Below, in pieces: positions 35,370-50,118 of a stretch of DNA of 64,000 bases. Source of the stretch: Sphagnum compactum (Eukaryota; Bryophyta; Sphagnopsida; Sphagnales); the NCBI GenBank assembly GCA_965153455.1, contig OZ234494.1, positions 15,934,001 through 15,998,000 on the forward strand. The letters are read 5' to 3'. The notes under the pieces were generated by a model, which had not been told where the DNA came from, ran no database searches, and saw only the letters and a program-made list of their open reading frames with translations. The position numbers and the translations under genes were made by a program. Every line of letters begins with the position of its first letter. Positions within the stretch are counted from its first letter, which is position 1.

Positions 35370-38300
35370 GGTGTAAATCTACTAAAAACAAATCTGCAAC
35401 TAAGGTAGGTGCAAACTACAAACACCGTGTCCGATAGGACAACTAATGTACAAGAACAAAATCAGAAGTTAGAAGGAACTTTATTTCATATTAGTTAAGT
35501 ATATTGAAAACTCCTGTAAAATGTGACCCCCAACAACTATTTAAAACAATGTTTAAAATAATACCAAATACCATGGGAATTTTTGAACCCCTTAGGAGAT
35601 CCAAATTTACAGGAGTTTGTTAAAAAATCTGACCTATTATTGTAGCCTTAAATTAGGGTTTTAATAAAAATGACTCAGGGAAAATGATCATTGTTTGGTA
35701 TGGAGTCACATTGACTTTCAGCGTTTGCCATGGAGCACAATTGGAGGAGAAGTGGTTTAAGGTGTAGCAAGTTGTTGTTAACTTTCTATTGCAACCAAAA
35801 AAGTTGTGATGAGTTGTTGTCTTCTTTCCAAGCTTGGTTATGGTCATAAAAGGGATTTATGAGGACAACAGGAAGAAGTTGTATGATTGTTGTTTTACGT
35901 GGAATTTGGATGTGATGCAAGTTTGTTTGCTATTTTTGGGAGAGTGATAGATGGTGGAAGATAACACCACATAATTGATGAAGAAGACGGGGAAGCTTTG
36001 CAAGAAGCATGATTTTGGGAGTTATGTGGGAAAGGATAAGAAGATGGCAATAAGGTTGTGGAGGTGGAGAGAAACCATGGAGTGTAGTAAGTTATGTGTT
36101 TTAGAGAATAAACACAAGTGTGAGTTCGTGGATTGAACTTGTAGTTGAATTCTAATGATTGTTATTGAATTCTCTTTCGCTCCACTAGTGGGAATTAAAG
36201 AGGATGAACAATGTATTGTCTAATAATTAAAGGTTGATGTCGAGACATGAAAACAATGTGTGACAATCCAAGTTGTAAAGAATGGGAATACAAGCAATTT
36301 TGGAAAGAAAATGCATTGAAAGGGAGAGAGTTTGGGGGGTTGAGGTTGTTGCTAATGTTAAAATTACAAACATAAAAAATCCTTACTAGGTATCCTTAAG
36401 GTGAAGCAAACTTGCAAAAAAATGAAAAGCCCATTATAGCTTGTAAGATATATTTAATAAAGTTGTGGAACAAGAACAAAAGTCAACCTTTGCCTTGAGT
36501 GGCTTTTTTAAACTTATGTTGACAATAACAAACGTATAGGGATTCTATTGGGTTGTGGAAACGGAGCAAGTGCAAAAACATTGAATTTGTAGGGTCAAAT
36601 AATAAAAACAAAGGCACCATTCACTACATTGCATAACGACCATTTAGTGTGATAGCTCATATACCCATTGAACACTAAGAGTTATAATTTCTAGCCAAAC
36701 CTAACAAATAATGAAAATGCACTATGGTACATTGGTAGATAAAATTGCAATTGTTGTTATTTCTATGGGTGAAAGTATCTTGGTGTTATAGATATATGTG
36801 TGAGATTTGTGTAAGAGATAGGACTTTGAATTTCAAATTTTTGTAATCAATGTAGAATGTAATGAAACAATTTCTATTCTATAACATGACATAGGTGTAG
36901 GACATAGAAAATACAGTTCATTCTTGTGGTATGTACACCCTTGCCTTTTGTTCACACTGTGTTTAAATTCATTAGCCATTAAAGTAATTCCATCCTTACC
37001 TCCTATTTAAGCCTCTACCATTGATTACCAATCATCACATCCAAGATGGAGGATCACTTGTTTCCCCATGCCCACCATTAACATGGCATGGAAAATTGAA
37101 CAATTTGAAGTGAAAGACTAACTAAAGACCACCACTTGAACAAATGATTATGGTTGATCAATTAAAAATAGTTGTTTCATTTTACATGTTTTTAAAGGAT
37201 TCATTGTATCTTGTGCATATGGAGAGGAACAAATTTATTTTTACACTATTTTAAAATTGTGTTTCATCCAAAATATGAAGTATATAACATTTTACCACTA
37301 TTTGTGAAACTAGTTTTAATTTCTATATCAACATATCTACAATTCGAACAAGTTCATTCATAAGTTGTAGATTAGGTTATAAGGTGGTTTAGTAGTTAAT
37401 GTAGCAACACATGAATTGACATGCAATAAGTAGCATCGAAATTTTTTTAAGCAATTCAACAAGGCATGAAATACATTTTTGCATCCAAACTAGAGGTCAT
37501 CTAAATTTGGTGTGAGTTGTGGTGTCCATTGTGATGGAGTTTTGTGATTTTGAGGTTTTCAAAATGAATGAGATTACAAAATTTTCATTTTTGCGTGGGT
37601 TGTTGTTGGATGTGAAACTTTGCGATTTGGAGTTTAACAATGTCCAATTTGGTGACGCTTTGTGATTTGAAGGTTTTGTACCAAGGTATGTTTTGGTATG
37701 TGTGAAGATTTGCAAAGTGGAGGTTTTGTAACAAGGTATAATGATTCAATTTGCCATTTGGTGTGTGCATATGTGTGTAATTCTATTCTCTCCATTGAAA
37801 TTTTATTCTCCTTAAAACTTTGTGTGTATGTATTGCAATGAAGAGAAATTTTTTGTGCATTGTTTCTTTTTTATGCATGTTTTGTGATAGTGTGGTGACA
37901 TTACAACATGTTACAATTTGGAGGCAAAAAAGTGTGTGCATGCACCTTGTCTTCGAAATTTTGTGTCTCTTTGTCCAATTTTAGTCTTTGAAATCTTATG
38001 TGTTTAGGGCAAAAAAATTCATGTTGAGTTTTGAATTTTGGTCCCCTATATGGGTGACTGGAAGGGTAGTTCAAAACTCAGCATGAAAAGGCAAAGATAG
38101 GTCCAATGGTAGGTTTGAAGACAAATCACTTTAAAGACAACTCTAATAGTTTTATAGAACTTTCATTCTTGGCATTTAGGTAATAAAATCAAACAAGATC
38201 TAAATGAATACAATGTTAGATTTGGATGTTCTCTTGATAATCATTATGTGTGTTTATTGCCCTTAGTGATGTTATTGCAAACAAACTTTCATAGTTGTCC

Positions 38301-41300
38301 TTGTGAAAAATGTTAAGTAGGTTTCGAAGTTAGAATACTCCAAATACAAGATAATTTGCATATAATCAACATATAGTTGTCATATAATTATTATAAATAT
38401 TATAGTAATCCTATAATCCTTGTATGTACACATGTATACAGACAAGATTAAATACTAATATTCTACAATAAACATTTGATATCAATTATGTTTATAGCTC
38501 CAAATTAAATCGCGAGAAATGCAAAAAAAGATTTACAATTTACATGTAAAGACCAAAGACAATAAGCTTCAAATTGTTGGTTCTCAAGATCTCAAATTCT
38601 ACAATAGACCCAAGTGTGAACATGTAGAGGGATTGGAATTTGGTGTAAATTCAAGGTAAACAATATGTGTCCAAAATTGACAAAACAAACTAGTCATTAT
38701 TTAACCTAAAAAAGATACATAAGACAATTGGAAAACTAGGAATCATTTCTAGCAACTACTTTGCATGTGTTGTGTGAAGGGTTCACCTATTGTGTTAAAC
38801 ATACTATTGATGGTTTCATGATTTTTGGATTCTTGGTTGAATGGATACTAACACTAAAATTTCACCACAACTACCAACCACATCTTGGCATTGAAAATAT
38901 TGAATTGAAATAACACTTTGTACTCCATGTATACAAAATGGGAACAACAACTATTGTAGTAGTTTGGTAGCTTCCACACTAAATGTTTATATAATTTTAG
39001 AAAATGTTTAAAATTTTCCCCAATTTTTTTTTTCAAAACAAATCAAATTTTTGTGAAAGAAAATAGTAAAATCTTTTGAATCTTTTGGGATGTTCATTTT
39101 TGGGACCCAAAGTCTTAAAAAATAAAACAAATATTCAACAATGAAATGTTGAACTTGCCATGGGTTATTAACTTTATTATGAGGTTGAGTTATATGTATC
39201 ATGCAAAAATTCTTTTAGTTAATAATGGAATGGCAAGTCCACATCAAATACTTACACTATTGATTCCATCGAACATAGGTGGGTATCAAAAATTAAAATA
39301 AATCCCTAGTCAATTATCAGTGTAGTTCTTACAATTTGTAACCATGATTTTTAAAAATCATCGGTTCTTTGGTATATGGCTATAGATATCAAACATTGAA
39401 AATCCAAATAACCACCAATTAGTTACTAGTTCTTTTGAAGTTTCTCGAACTAGTGGTTTTATGATTGTGATTGTTTCTCAAAAAATTAGAATTGGTAGTT
39501 CTTTGATTCTAAAATATTTACAAAACTAAAAATTAATGATTATTACAAAAATCAAACACCCATTCAACATTAGTTGTTTATCATGATAAATGAATCATAA
39601 ATGTTCCCCTTGTACATGATTTGGAAGCCTTCATTTGTGAGGAAAATTCCCCAACTAAGGGAAGCTTTAAAGAAGTTGATTAGTACAAAGTATATACTAG
39701 TGTTGGCCAGTTAATGAGAAAACACCCAATTATCAACTTGGTTATTGGTAAATTACAATCTAGTTATTGATTTCTTTTTAAATTGGTAAATTATCTACCC
39801 AACAATTCTCAAGGTGGGTATTTGAAAACTAACTTTTTACCATGGAGTTTTGAAATATTTAGAACCTAAACAAGGATTAATTGGAACTTATTTAAACTTA
39901 ATAGTTAAAAGTGAACTGCCAAACTTAGAAAATAATGAAAACCAGATTTAAAACCACTTGGCATTTAAAATCTCAAACCCAAATTGAATCCAATTTTTAT
40001 ATAAAAACACTATTTACAATTAGAACCTTGCCCATGTTTAGTTATAGACTTGTTGAAAATGCTACAACCACCCAACATTGGTATTTATCAGTGATGGTAG
40101 GTTCAAGATATTGGGCAAGTTCAAATCAACGTTTTAAGTTAGGTTTTAAAATATATGGATAAGAGGTTCACGAATTAGTTTACACCATATTCAAATCCAA
40201 ATCGTGAAATCACATCTTGTTGAACCTAAACTTGGATCAAGTTGTAATCTCTTTTAAAACAAATCCAAATTCTGTAACAATATAAGGTTTTCTAAAAGTA
40301 TAACAAGCAAGCCTTGATTTTAAGTTTTGACAATTGACTTTTGGGCAAACCTTATGAAAGAAATAATGTTAGTGTTGGGTGCATATTGTGTGTTTCACTA
40401 GGACTTCCTTTGTAATTCTAACTCAAGGAACTACCATTATTTTAGTGAACTATTGTTAGGTGGCTACCAATTCAAAGTGGGCTCCTTCATTGTTTGTTAC
40501 CTTGTTGCATTAGACATTAGGATTTCTTCTTGTGATTATGTTCTTCCTCAAATTTTCCTTACAAAAATGCCCCACTTTCATCAATGTGGGTACCAATTTA
40601 AACATGTTATTAGTTTTAATTGGGTGAAATTTACATGGTATTAAACCCGATCTTAAATTAGGTTGGGCTCCAAACCATTCTCAAAATTGTATTAGAGGTT
40701 CTACTAAACCAAGAAAAAAAAATTAAAAAAAAAAATTGAAACCAGAGGTTCTTTTCAAGGTCAAGAATCAAGCAACATTAATATTTATTAATGTTGTGCA
40801 ATTTTTTCTTTTTTAAAGAACCTCTAAACTTGGTTTTGATTCTTTATAAAATGTTGGAGTTTCTTTGGGTGTGGGTTTGAACCTAGTTCTTCCCATTTTT
40901 AAACCTTGTAGTTCTGATTATGGCACATTTTTTTCAAATTCAAGAAGCTTAGGTTTAATTCAAAAGTTGGGTTTGGTTCCCATGTACGCATTATACACTC
41001 CCTTTTGCTAGATATTGTATAGGTATAAACTTTATAACACATTAAAACTAGGGTTTATGTAGGTATGGAGTTCAACAATAATCAATAAAAACTATTATTT
41101 AACTTTAAAGTTAAATTAACTTGCTTACTTAATGAACTTGCCTTTCTTTTAAGAATGTTTTTTCATGGTTTCAATTTTAGGTCTAGATCTAGCGAAAGAT
41201 TAATTTCACAATTCAATTATTGTGTTGATTCTAATAAAAAGGTGTGAGTTTGGGTTTGGGTCACCAAAAATTGACCATGAACCTTAGGTTTTAATAGTGG

Positions 41301-44300
41301 AAACTAGATACCCTCACAAGACTAATATGTACCCAACCAACTAATGGGGTTGGTTCATATATGTTTGCAAGCCCACATAAAATAACATTTACTTGGAGTT
41401 ACCCAATTCCTATTTACCCATACTATCTAATCTAAATACCCCAAACTAGAAAATAAATATATTCTCAAACCTATCCTTACTTTCTACTACTTTTTAAAAA
41501 AAAAGTTCACATATATCCTTACATATTGATTGTATAATATTTTTGAAGGGTACACATACCTAAATAGTATGCCATAATCTATGTATTATTGTGCCCCGTT
41601 GGATTAGTATAGTAATGTTAATTCATTAGAGTCAATTTAGGTTTAAAAACTCTTAATCCTCATTATATATACCAGGTATAAGTTCCATTGGCAATACATG
41701 CATTACATAACATAAGTTCGAGGCATGGAATGGTGTATTTTTGGATTTGTGTATTTTAAAAGTTTTTCTTTTCCAACACCATATTCACAAGAAGATTTTG
41801 AATATTTTCTTTACAAATTTGCATCCCATTTGTCTTCGATTGGATTTGAATCCAATTGTTCAAATGAAATGAATTGAAATTAAATTTAGTTGAAGTGGAC
41901 TTCAATTGAATTGCAATATCGTTCACACCTCAAATTCATATAGGAATGAATTAATTTCTATCAAAAAAAAATTCGACCAAGATATTTGTCTTTTCTTTAT
42001 TGCTTTGATGTTTTTAGTCTTGGTGCAAGTAAGGTTGATTTATTGCATGTTATACCTTGCATCATATCATCATTACCTTTTGGCCAGAATTCATGTATAT
42101 CAAAAATTGTTTCAACTTTTCATGTCATTGACATATGAACATGTGTTGTTTCATTAAACTTCATGTGGTATGTTAACATTGTTCAAGAGATTATTACAAA
42201 GGAGCATATGTAAATGTAATAGGTGAAAATGAGAACTTTTTTTTGCATTTAGTATGTGAAAACAATGATGATGGAATAATTTTGAAATTCAATCTCCTCT
42301 TTACCTCTTCTTTTTTAATAGATCAAAAATTGTATAAATTTGTGTGATTTTTTGTAATTATGTAAATATTATGTGAAAATTATATGCAAAGAAGGAATAA
42401 ATGTCAAAGCATGTTATAAGTTTGACAATGATCCAATGAAAATGTTTTTTGAACACAGAAGAAGAATGAAGGTTGACCATAAAATTAAATATGTTAGAAT
42501 TGTGTTTTCATCATGCATTTGTGATTTTTTATGGAGCATTTTTTGTCATGAGTTTTTTATATTTGGGCATGCCCTTTTTTTTTCCTCCTTCATTGTGGTT
42601 TGCATTCATTTAAAGTGTTACATAACAAATGATGTTCATTTCATTATGTGTGCATTATGTGAAAAGAAATGATTGAAAAAATTAGTGGACCAAAAAAGGA
42701 AATATGTACTATTTTTTTCAATGTTCTTCTAAAGTTTTTTTTTTGGATAAAAAATTATTTTGATATGTGTTTTGATAATTTTCTTTAATTTGATACAAAT
42801 CACATCATTATTATATAACACATGCCATTTGATATCAACCCATGTATACTTGTATAAACATGTTTTAAGTGTGATAAATAATTTAACAAATATGTTTAAG
42901 TAATTTAACAACTCGATGAGATCAAATGGTTAGTATGCTTTGAAAAACTCATTTGGTGATCCTTGTTGTCCCTTATGAAAATATGACTTACTAGAAGAAA
43001 ACAATCCATTTGTTTATTGCATAATCTATTGTACATGGATGTTATTTTTATGTTTACATTCTACTATATTTTTTGTCATCTTTGACATTAATTATATTAA
43101 TCAAAAAATTTGTATTTTTGTATATTACCTTTTTCAAAAACAAAATTTTGTGAAGGAAAATACATAGTCTCTATGAATATTCATGGATATTTTATTCTTG
43201 ACAGATAAATTCAAATTTCATCAATTACACTACAAACGTGTGTTAAGTTTTTTTTGTATTACATCAATCAAAATTATTTTAGTAATCTTGAAAATATTAT
43301 GAATTCATGCATGTCTTCCCCATCCCACGACTATGTTGTAGGGTTTATAACTCTTTCTCAATGTCTATCATTAATTGTATCAAATGTATGGGATAATGAA
43401 TGACTTGTTGCCATAGAAGCTTTAGAAGAAGGAAAAAGGAAAGCAAAGAAGGAACAAAAAAAATAAAAAAGAAAGAAAATGATCTAATTTGTGCACAATA
43501 CACCAATGCTTGCCAATAGTGTGCAAATTGAAATGGGCAAGATTAAAAACCCATAAGAGTTGATAACAAAAAAAACAAAATTATTACAATTTTTTTCCAT
43601 ATTTTTTTGTAAAAACATGTTCAAAGTCTAGTTTTTTTTTTTTCAAATTTCACATTATTCAAAGATTTATATTTTTGGTTAAATCAATTGCATGTTAACC
43701 ATAAATCGCATGTCTTTCAACTTATTATCACCATGTATCACACCAAGTGTTTGAAAAAAAATAAAAACTCCTTTTCACATGTTGTTATTTAATAATGCAT
43801 GATTCACATTCAAATGCATTTATGTTTCACATTTTTGTTCAACAAATACATTTTAAAGCTTAATGGGCTATTAAATAATACATTATTTATGTTTTTGAAA
43901 GATGAATATGAAATTATAATTAAATTTTTTGACTTGTACACATCATGATTGTAAATTGTCTTACATGTCCTAAATTTCAACATTTTGTTTCATATGAAAG
44001 GAACATGTCTTGATGCATTTAAAACCATTAATCACATTTTATATCCATGTATTTTTAATAGATTTGATATTGAATAATTTTCATCATGTTCATAATTCCA
44101 AAAAGTGGTTACACTAAATTTAATATGATGGTAGCTTTTGGTTTGGATTGAAAATACAAATTACAAATAAATAAATATTAAATTCCATTATAACTAAAAT
44201 CTTAAAACTAAATTATTTATTAAATGATCAATTTTTAAAATTGAATAAGGAGTTTAATCAAAATTAAGAATAGTATAATAAATCTACATGAAGCATATTT

Positions 44301-47000
44301 TATTGATTAAATCAAATATAAAAAATTAAACCATTAAATTTCAACTTAAATTTTCTTGTAATATTTTAGTGGACATATATTAATCAAATTTTAAAAATTA
44401 AAATCAACATTAAAAATGAAATATCCATCATAATATTTTATGAAAGTTGACAAATCTACATTATTTTTATCAATGCTACATTCATGAAGTTAATTATACT
44501 TAATAAACTCATTCTAAACATTAAAATTCATTTGACGTTTAGTGGGAAATGACATTCAACAATTTTTTAATGTCACCTTCACACATGACTTGGGGTGGGA
44601 CATTTTGTTTTGGCCCTTTTAACCACCTTTTTTCTTGAATGGGTAAACATATTTTTTCCCTTTCTAACTATTTTCTCTTTTCAAATTCATAGAATATATT
44701 TTCCCCTTGAACTTTGGTCTCTTTTAACGTTAATGAAGATTCGATTAAAAACAAAAACACACTTGGACAACACTAAGGATGACAAGAGAAGTGGAAGAAT
44801 AATTTTTTTTTAATAAAAAATGTTGACAACAAATGACAAAATGACATCAAATAATAGTGCAAGGGTGTTGAAAAGGGATGTTGGAAACACCAAGGGTGCT
44901 AGGTCGGACGTGAATTTTTTTATAATGAACAATAGGGGTACCAAGAAGGTGAACATTAAGGACATTGGATGCAATGTTGGAAAACAACAATAAATACATC
45001 AAGGACATTGAGGGCACTAGAGTCAAAAACATTTTAAATATTTTATTTAAATAATTTAAAAATATATTATTATTATTTTGACCTTATTTCAATTGATTGT
45101 CTCCGGTATTGTGAAGAAGGTGTCAAGAAGATTTCATGTTGAAAAATAGAACATTTTAGAAAATTCTGAAAGATTCTTTATTTTCCTTCACCGGAATTGT
45201 TTTGAAATATATTTTTTGAAAATTTCAATGTTTGTGAAAATAATAAAATTAGTGTCAAAGGCTGCCAAGATACTAGGGTATGGTAAGCCTTTCCCTATGG
45301 CTAGCTTTTCTTATTGGATAGCATCCTTTCCTCTTCCCTATTTCTAGGTTTTTTTTTTTTTTTTTTGTTGGATGGCACCCCTTCCTCATGCACGCCTTTT
45401 GCTTTTATTGTGTGGATATCATACATACATGGCATTCAAAAACACAACGTTGATGAAAAACTTGCTAGTTATTAGTTATTATTTCAATATCAATATTCAT
45501 TTTATATACCCACTAGTTTAACACTAAACATACTTGACTTATGTAAAGCATGCTTTATATTGTTGCCTAAATGTTGTCTTCTTTATTGTGAATGCATTTA
45601 GTTTGATGCTAGTTGTGCATTTGGTGAGGTAAAAAGCATGCTTTAGAGCACTTGCAACTTGAGGAATAATTGGCACTCAAATTGCATTCAAGTTTTGAAC
45701 TCAAATTTACAACACGGAAATTCAAATTGTAAGAGAAGAAGCCTTCAAAGTTTTGAAAGAGAATTGTTACTAAAGAAAACAAAAAAGGAAAAAAAGAAAA
45801 AAAAAGAAAAAAAAAACCCAAAAAAAGAAATAAAAAATCACTTCAAGATGGGTTGGTTGACCATGTATGCTTAACCACAACTAAATGAATGTCGTTACAA
45901 TCTTAGATGAAGGGGGGGATGGTTTTTGTGATGCACTCATGAATATTGTGAACACGGATGGAAAGAAGGAAGGAGTGTGACATGAACAATTCAAACTAGG
46001 GTACAACTTTCAATGGTGGGCTTGACTTCTACCCTCTTGTTTTGGGTAGCTTAGCCCATGTGACCCTGAACAAACTGCAAAGTGTTTGATTCAAAATTGG
46101 GCAAGGGACATGCAAAGCAACAAACCCATGTTGAAGCACCCCATGGGTCTCAGGGTTCGGCAATTGATATCTGCTCCAGAGGAGCATGCATCCATTTCAC
46201 TAGATATAAATTTAGGGTTACAGATTATTTCCAGTTGGATGTAAGTGAAAAGAGTAAAATTGGTGGAGATTAATTAGGTTTGGCAACATGTAGTCTACAA
46301 GTTTCTTGGGAAAATTTTAAGAGATTTTTTATAAAAAAATGATTATGTGAACAAAATAAACAAGGTGCGTTATACACAATGGCCTTGTGCCATTAATTTA
46401 ATATCAACAATTGATATTGTACGATAAATTGGTCGTAGCTAAGGGAAAAATAAAAAATAAATCTATTTTACTGTACGTTGATCGTCATTTTGTCGTAAAA
46501 GAAAAATTGTCATGATTTAAAAAAAAAAATTAATATCACATTAGTTATGAAGAACCTACAAGGGATTTCATATTAAATGATGACATGTTCTAGGAACCGA
46601 TCTAAACATTTGAAAAATTGATACTAGACCAAAATCAATAGGAAAATGTCACAAAATGATTTTCTGCAAATCTTTGATTTTTTTCTCAAAGAAAAAAAGT
46701 GATCAAATATTAACTTTTCATATATTTTTTTCACATTTGTGCAAAATTTCAAACCCAAAAAAAAAAAAAAAAAAAAACACTCATCATGACATGTGTATTT
46801 AAATGTTTTCAATCACATTGTCACATTTCGAAAAAATAACATGAATTTTTGTGTATGATAGGTGCCATGACTACTTTTGGAGAAAATAGTTTCATCTTTA
46901 GTTTGTGGGTTTAGTCACTTGGGGCTGGGTTCACATTTGGAGGGAGGCCAGAGAAAACAAAATGTCAAAAGATGAATGTGAATAGTTTTACAAACAAATT
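35370..47000. other. AT-rich gene desert segment
   Basis: No gene, RNA gene or intact transposon recognised on either strand. Open stretches stay at or below about 100 codons and look random. Only homopolymer tracts stand out, such as T18 at 45349-45366 and an A/G tract at about 45775-45840. Confidence 0.55.
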
Positions 47001-47014
47001 AGGATGAATCATCT

Positions 47015-47105
47015 CACCTAGTTTCTAGGGGGCAAAATCCCTTGAAGCTACTATATTCTATAATGATTTTCAACACAATATCCATGCTTTACAAGGGAGG
47101 GCCAA
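47015..47105 (-). repeat. Dispersed repeat family A, partial inverted copy
   Basis: GTTTCTAGGGGGCAAAATCC, then CTTGAAGCTACTATATTCTA and ACACAATATCC, match the first 90 or so bases of the family in reverse orientation. Confidence 0.75.
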
Positions 47106-47189
47106 TAAATAGAACTCACCTTATTATGCCTTTTACTTACACTACTTATCTTGTGCCACTAGACCAAGTGTGAACAAGACCCTGACAAA

Positions 47190-47335
47190 AGAGCCCAATT
47201 GTAATTTATTTGAATTTCTAGTGACAAAAATCATTCAAAATTCAATATCTCTCACACCTTAGGTTTGAAAATTATGAAATCACCTCCATCAAATTCAATT
47301 CATTGCTCAAGAGCTTTCCAACAATATATCAAGCC
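47190..47335 (+). repeat. Dispersed repeat pair B, copy 1
   Basis: Blocks ATTTGAATTTCTAGTGACAA, CAAAATTCAATATCTCTCA and GAGCTTTCCAACAAT recur in the same order at 53510-53645. Confidence 0.65.
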
Positions 47336-47845
47336 AATGAAAAATCAATATTCAAAAACTTATGAAACAAACTCTATGCACCCATACTCTTCGATAGCTT
47401 TCCAATGGGACCAAGAGTGTGGCAAGAGGCACCATACTTTTGGAGATCTCATTGTGATAAATGAAACAAACAAACTACCCTTGTTCATAGATAGATTAAG
47501 GCACGGTCCCAACTAGAATGGGTACACCTTATATTTCCATAGCCGGTCTTAGGGTTAGATCAAGAAAGGAACCATTTTGCACTAAAATTTCCTTGTGTTT
47601 GTACAAAAATGGTGCTCATTAGCGTTTTAAGGAATGGGTCTTGGGTCTAGACTAAGAAACCCTAAAGAAGGCCGGGTATACCATCTAACTAGGACTATTG
47701 TCACATTAGTAAGGCTAGATATACATACCCCTCTAGTAGGGACCTTGCGGGCCTAGATTAATGTGTTTCATGGTTTATTTAGATTAGGTTAAAAAAAGCT
47801 ACTACCTTCTCTAATGTTTTTACCGGCCCTTGTACAATGTCCTAA

Positions 47846-48060
47846 TGCATTCACACTTGATGTTAAATTAGTGTTAAATGAAAAATCTAGGTGGCATCCT
47901 AGGTGGCACCCAATGGAAAATGGGTGATAGCTTAATGTCAAGTGAATGTTAACTTAACATTAAAAAATTTCATGATTACTAGGTTTTAAGTCCTAAATGG
48001 TTAGCTTAGTGTTACTAGGGGACTCAACACTAGAGTCCCTAACACCAAGTGTGAACACAA
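47846..48060. mobile_element. Second, diverged copy of the 216-bp MITE-like element (reversed)
   Basis: TGCATTCACACTTGATG at the left and CACCAAGTGTGAACACAA at the right are imperfect inverted ends. The interior contains the reverse complement of GGGACTCTAGTGTTGAGTCC from the first copy. TAA precedes the left end (47843-47845); a clear matching duplication on the right is not visible. Confidence 0.65.
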
Positions 48061-48174
48061 CTTTATTTTGATAAGCTCTTCACCCTAAGGCTTTTAGGTT
48101 AGGGTTAAAAGTTAAAACCCTATTGTATTCTCTCCCTAGAGTAAGTACCCACCCACTTGTATAAGTGTAAAAGA

Positions 48175-48680
48175 TCTCTCTCTCTCTCTCTCTCTCTCTG
48201 CCCTCCTTTTTTTTTACCCCCTTTGGCTTTATTCAGAAATGGGGTTTAAAAAAAAAATTAAAAAATTTAAGAGGGCCTGGATGAGAACTGGAAGGTTATG
48301 ACTGATTTTCTGACTCCTATATTTGATTGTTCTGGAAAACATTAATGGCATTTCCAGTAATGCCATTAATGCCATTACAAACAAGCCAGTATTGCAATAA
48401 TGCAACACTAGTCTCAAAAACAAAATGCCATACACACACACACACACACACACAGAAGGGCACTCAGATGTAAGGAAGGAAAATTGCAACAAGAGCATAG
48501 AATTCCCCCTTGGGTTAAGTGCATTGTTTAAATTTTGATCAGAGGTTGGACTGGTTATGTGAATAACTGCAGGTATGTTATGTCATGTTATGTTATGTTA
48601 TGTTATTTTATTTATTTATTTCATTATTTTTAAAATTAAAATTATAAAAATTATAAAAATTATAAAAATTATAAAAATGT
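48175..48680. repeat. Microsatellite cluster
   Basis: CT repeats (48175-48199), CA repeats (48431-48454), ATGTT repeats (about 48572-48605) and about four tandem copies of ATTATAAAAA (about 48640-48677). Confidence 0.85.
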
Positions 48681-48909
48681 TTTTAGGTCAAGTGGGTAGG
48701 TGGAGAAATGAAAAAAATCAGTCCCAGTGGACCATGGGACATATATGTCAAGCTTTTGAAAGTGGTGGCAAGCACGCCAATGAATGCCCTAAACGAAAAC
48801 CCTAAACCTTAAACCCAATCTCAATTGCGGATTTTTTCCTAATTTGTATAAGCGTGTGATTCACAGCTCATATGACCGACCATAAAGTGTATGTTATTAC
48901 TAGTGTAGT

Positions 48910-49400
48910 GCGAGTATTTTATTTTATTTTATTTTATTTCATTTTATTTATCACTCTTATTTCAATTTTAAAAATTTTAAAAATCAAAGAAACCACCCAT
49001 TCTGGTTTTTTTTAATAAATAAAAAATAGAGAATCAAAGAACTGGCAAAGAACTGCAATTTTTTGGGTGGTTCTTTCATTATTATTATTATTATTATAAT
49101 AGGAGAATGGGACTACAATAGTTTTTAACCTAGATTAACCTATAACCTACATTATGCACATTAAAAAAGAAATCATATGAAAACTACCGTACTACATAGG
49201 GAATTGCCAAAAAAAAATTTCTGAAATATATGTGCTTGCCATGCCAAAATTTAAAATTAATCTCTCATGGACATTAGCTTCATCATTTAATATAATGCCC
49301 GATTATTATAAAAAATAATCATTATTTTTTTTTACCATTGAATGTAAGTGATAAAGAATTATTATTATTATTAATATTATTATTAGGCACCTTGTTGCCG
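48910..49400. repeat. ATTTT and ATT microsatellites
   Basis: ATTTT repeats near 48917-48950 and ATT repeats near 49077-49097 and 49360-49385 in AT-rich DNA without a gene. Confidence 0.7.
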
Positions 49401-49977
49401 AACCAGCCTAGGTAGTATTGTATGATGTAGGCACTCATTATTGTAGACAACTAGGTTATAATATAATGAGGAATTCGAAACCAAATCATGTTGAAATAGA
49501 GGGGTTATAATATAATTGCTATATTATAAATGCAAACTTAATACTTTATATTTTGCATCTCAATTATGTAGTAAAGAATGTTGGTGACAATTTCAACAAA
49601 TTCTCCTTTTCTATTTTGTAAGTATTTTGCAACCCATAAAAAAACAAAAAAAACACTGAATTTGTGTTGTAATGAATGAATACGTATTTTAGCAAGTTAA
49701 TGAATTTAATCCAACATGCAGCAGCTCATGAGTGTGTGGAAGTAAATTTTTTTTGGCAAAAATAAGAACTTTCTAAAATGAAATCTTGTTTTACTAGTGT
49801 AAATTCCATTTGTTTGGCTAAAATTAGGGAAAATTTGCCAAAAAATTTGTATAAAAAAAATGGACCTTCCCCTAAAATAAAATTTTTAAAAAAATTGAAA
49901 AAAAAACCCCCTGAAAAAATGGATCTCATGTATGTAACAACTTTTTGTGGTGCCCAAAACTTTTGGGCATGGTGCAT

Positions 49978-50059
49978 AACTACATATAAACTTAGAGGTG
50001 GTTTAGGGTTTTAGGGTTTAGGGTAAACCCTAAACCCACCTCTAAGTTTATATGTAGTT
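49978..50059. repeat. 82-bp hairpin with telomere-like TTTAGGG core
   Basis: The outer 24 bases on each side (49978-50001 beginning AACTACATATAAACTTAG, and 50036-50059) are perfect inverted copies. Between them are TTTAGGG, TTTTAGGG and TTTAGGG on the left and AAACCC/TAAACCC on the right, which also pair. TTTAGGG is the usual plant telomere unit. Confidence 0.9.
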
Positions 50060-50118
50060 AGAGGTGGTTAGGTCGGTACCCCTAAAACCCTATACCTAAA
50101 CGTAAACCTAAACCCATG
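50060..50118. repeat. Degenerate telomere-like CCCTAAA stretch
   Basis: Directly after the hairpin come ACCCCTAAAACCC, TATACCTAAACG and TAAACCTAAACCC, resembling degenerate plant telomere units on the C-rich strand. A further partial copy of AGAGGTGG from the hairpin lies at about 50060-50067. Confidence 0.55.

Noticed and set aside
42373-42672. 99-codon Cys/Phe-rich open stretch
   Set aside because: AT-rich chance ORF with no recognisable motif or gene context.
45659-45874. Lysine-rich open stretch
   Set aside because: Product of an A-rich low-complexity tract.
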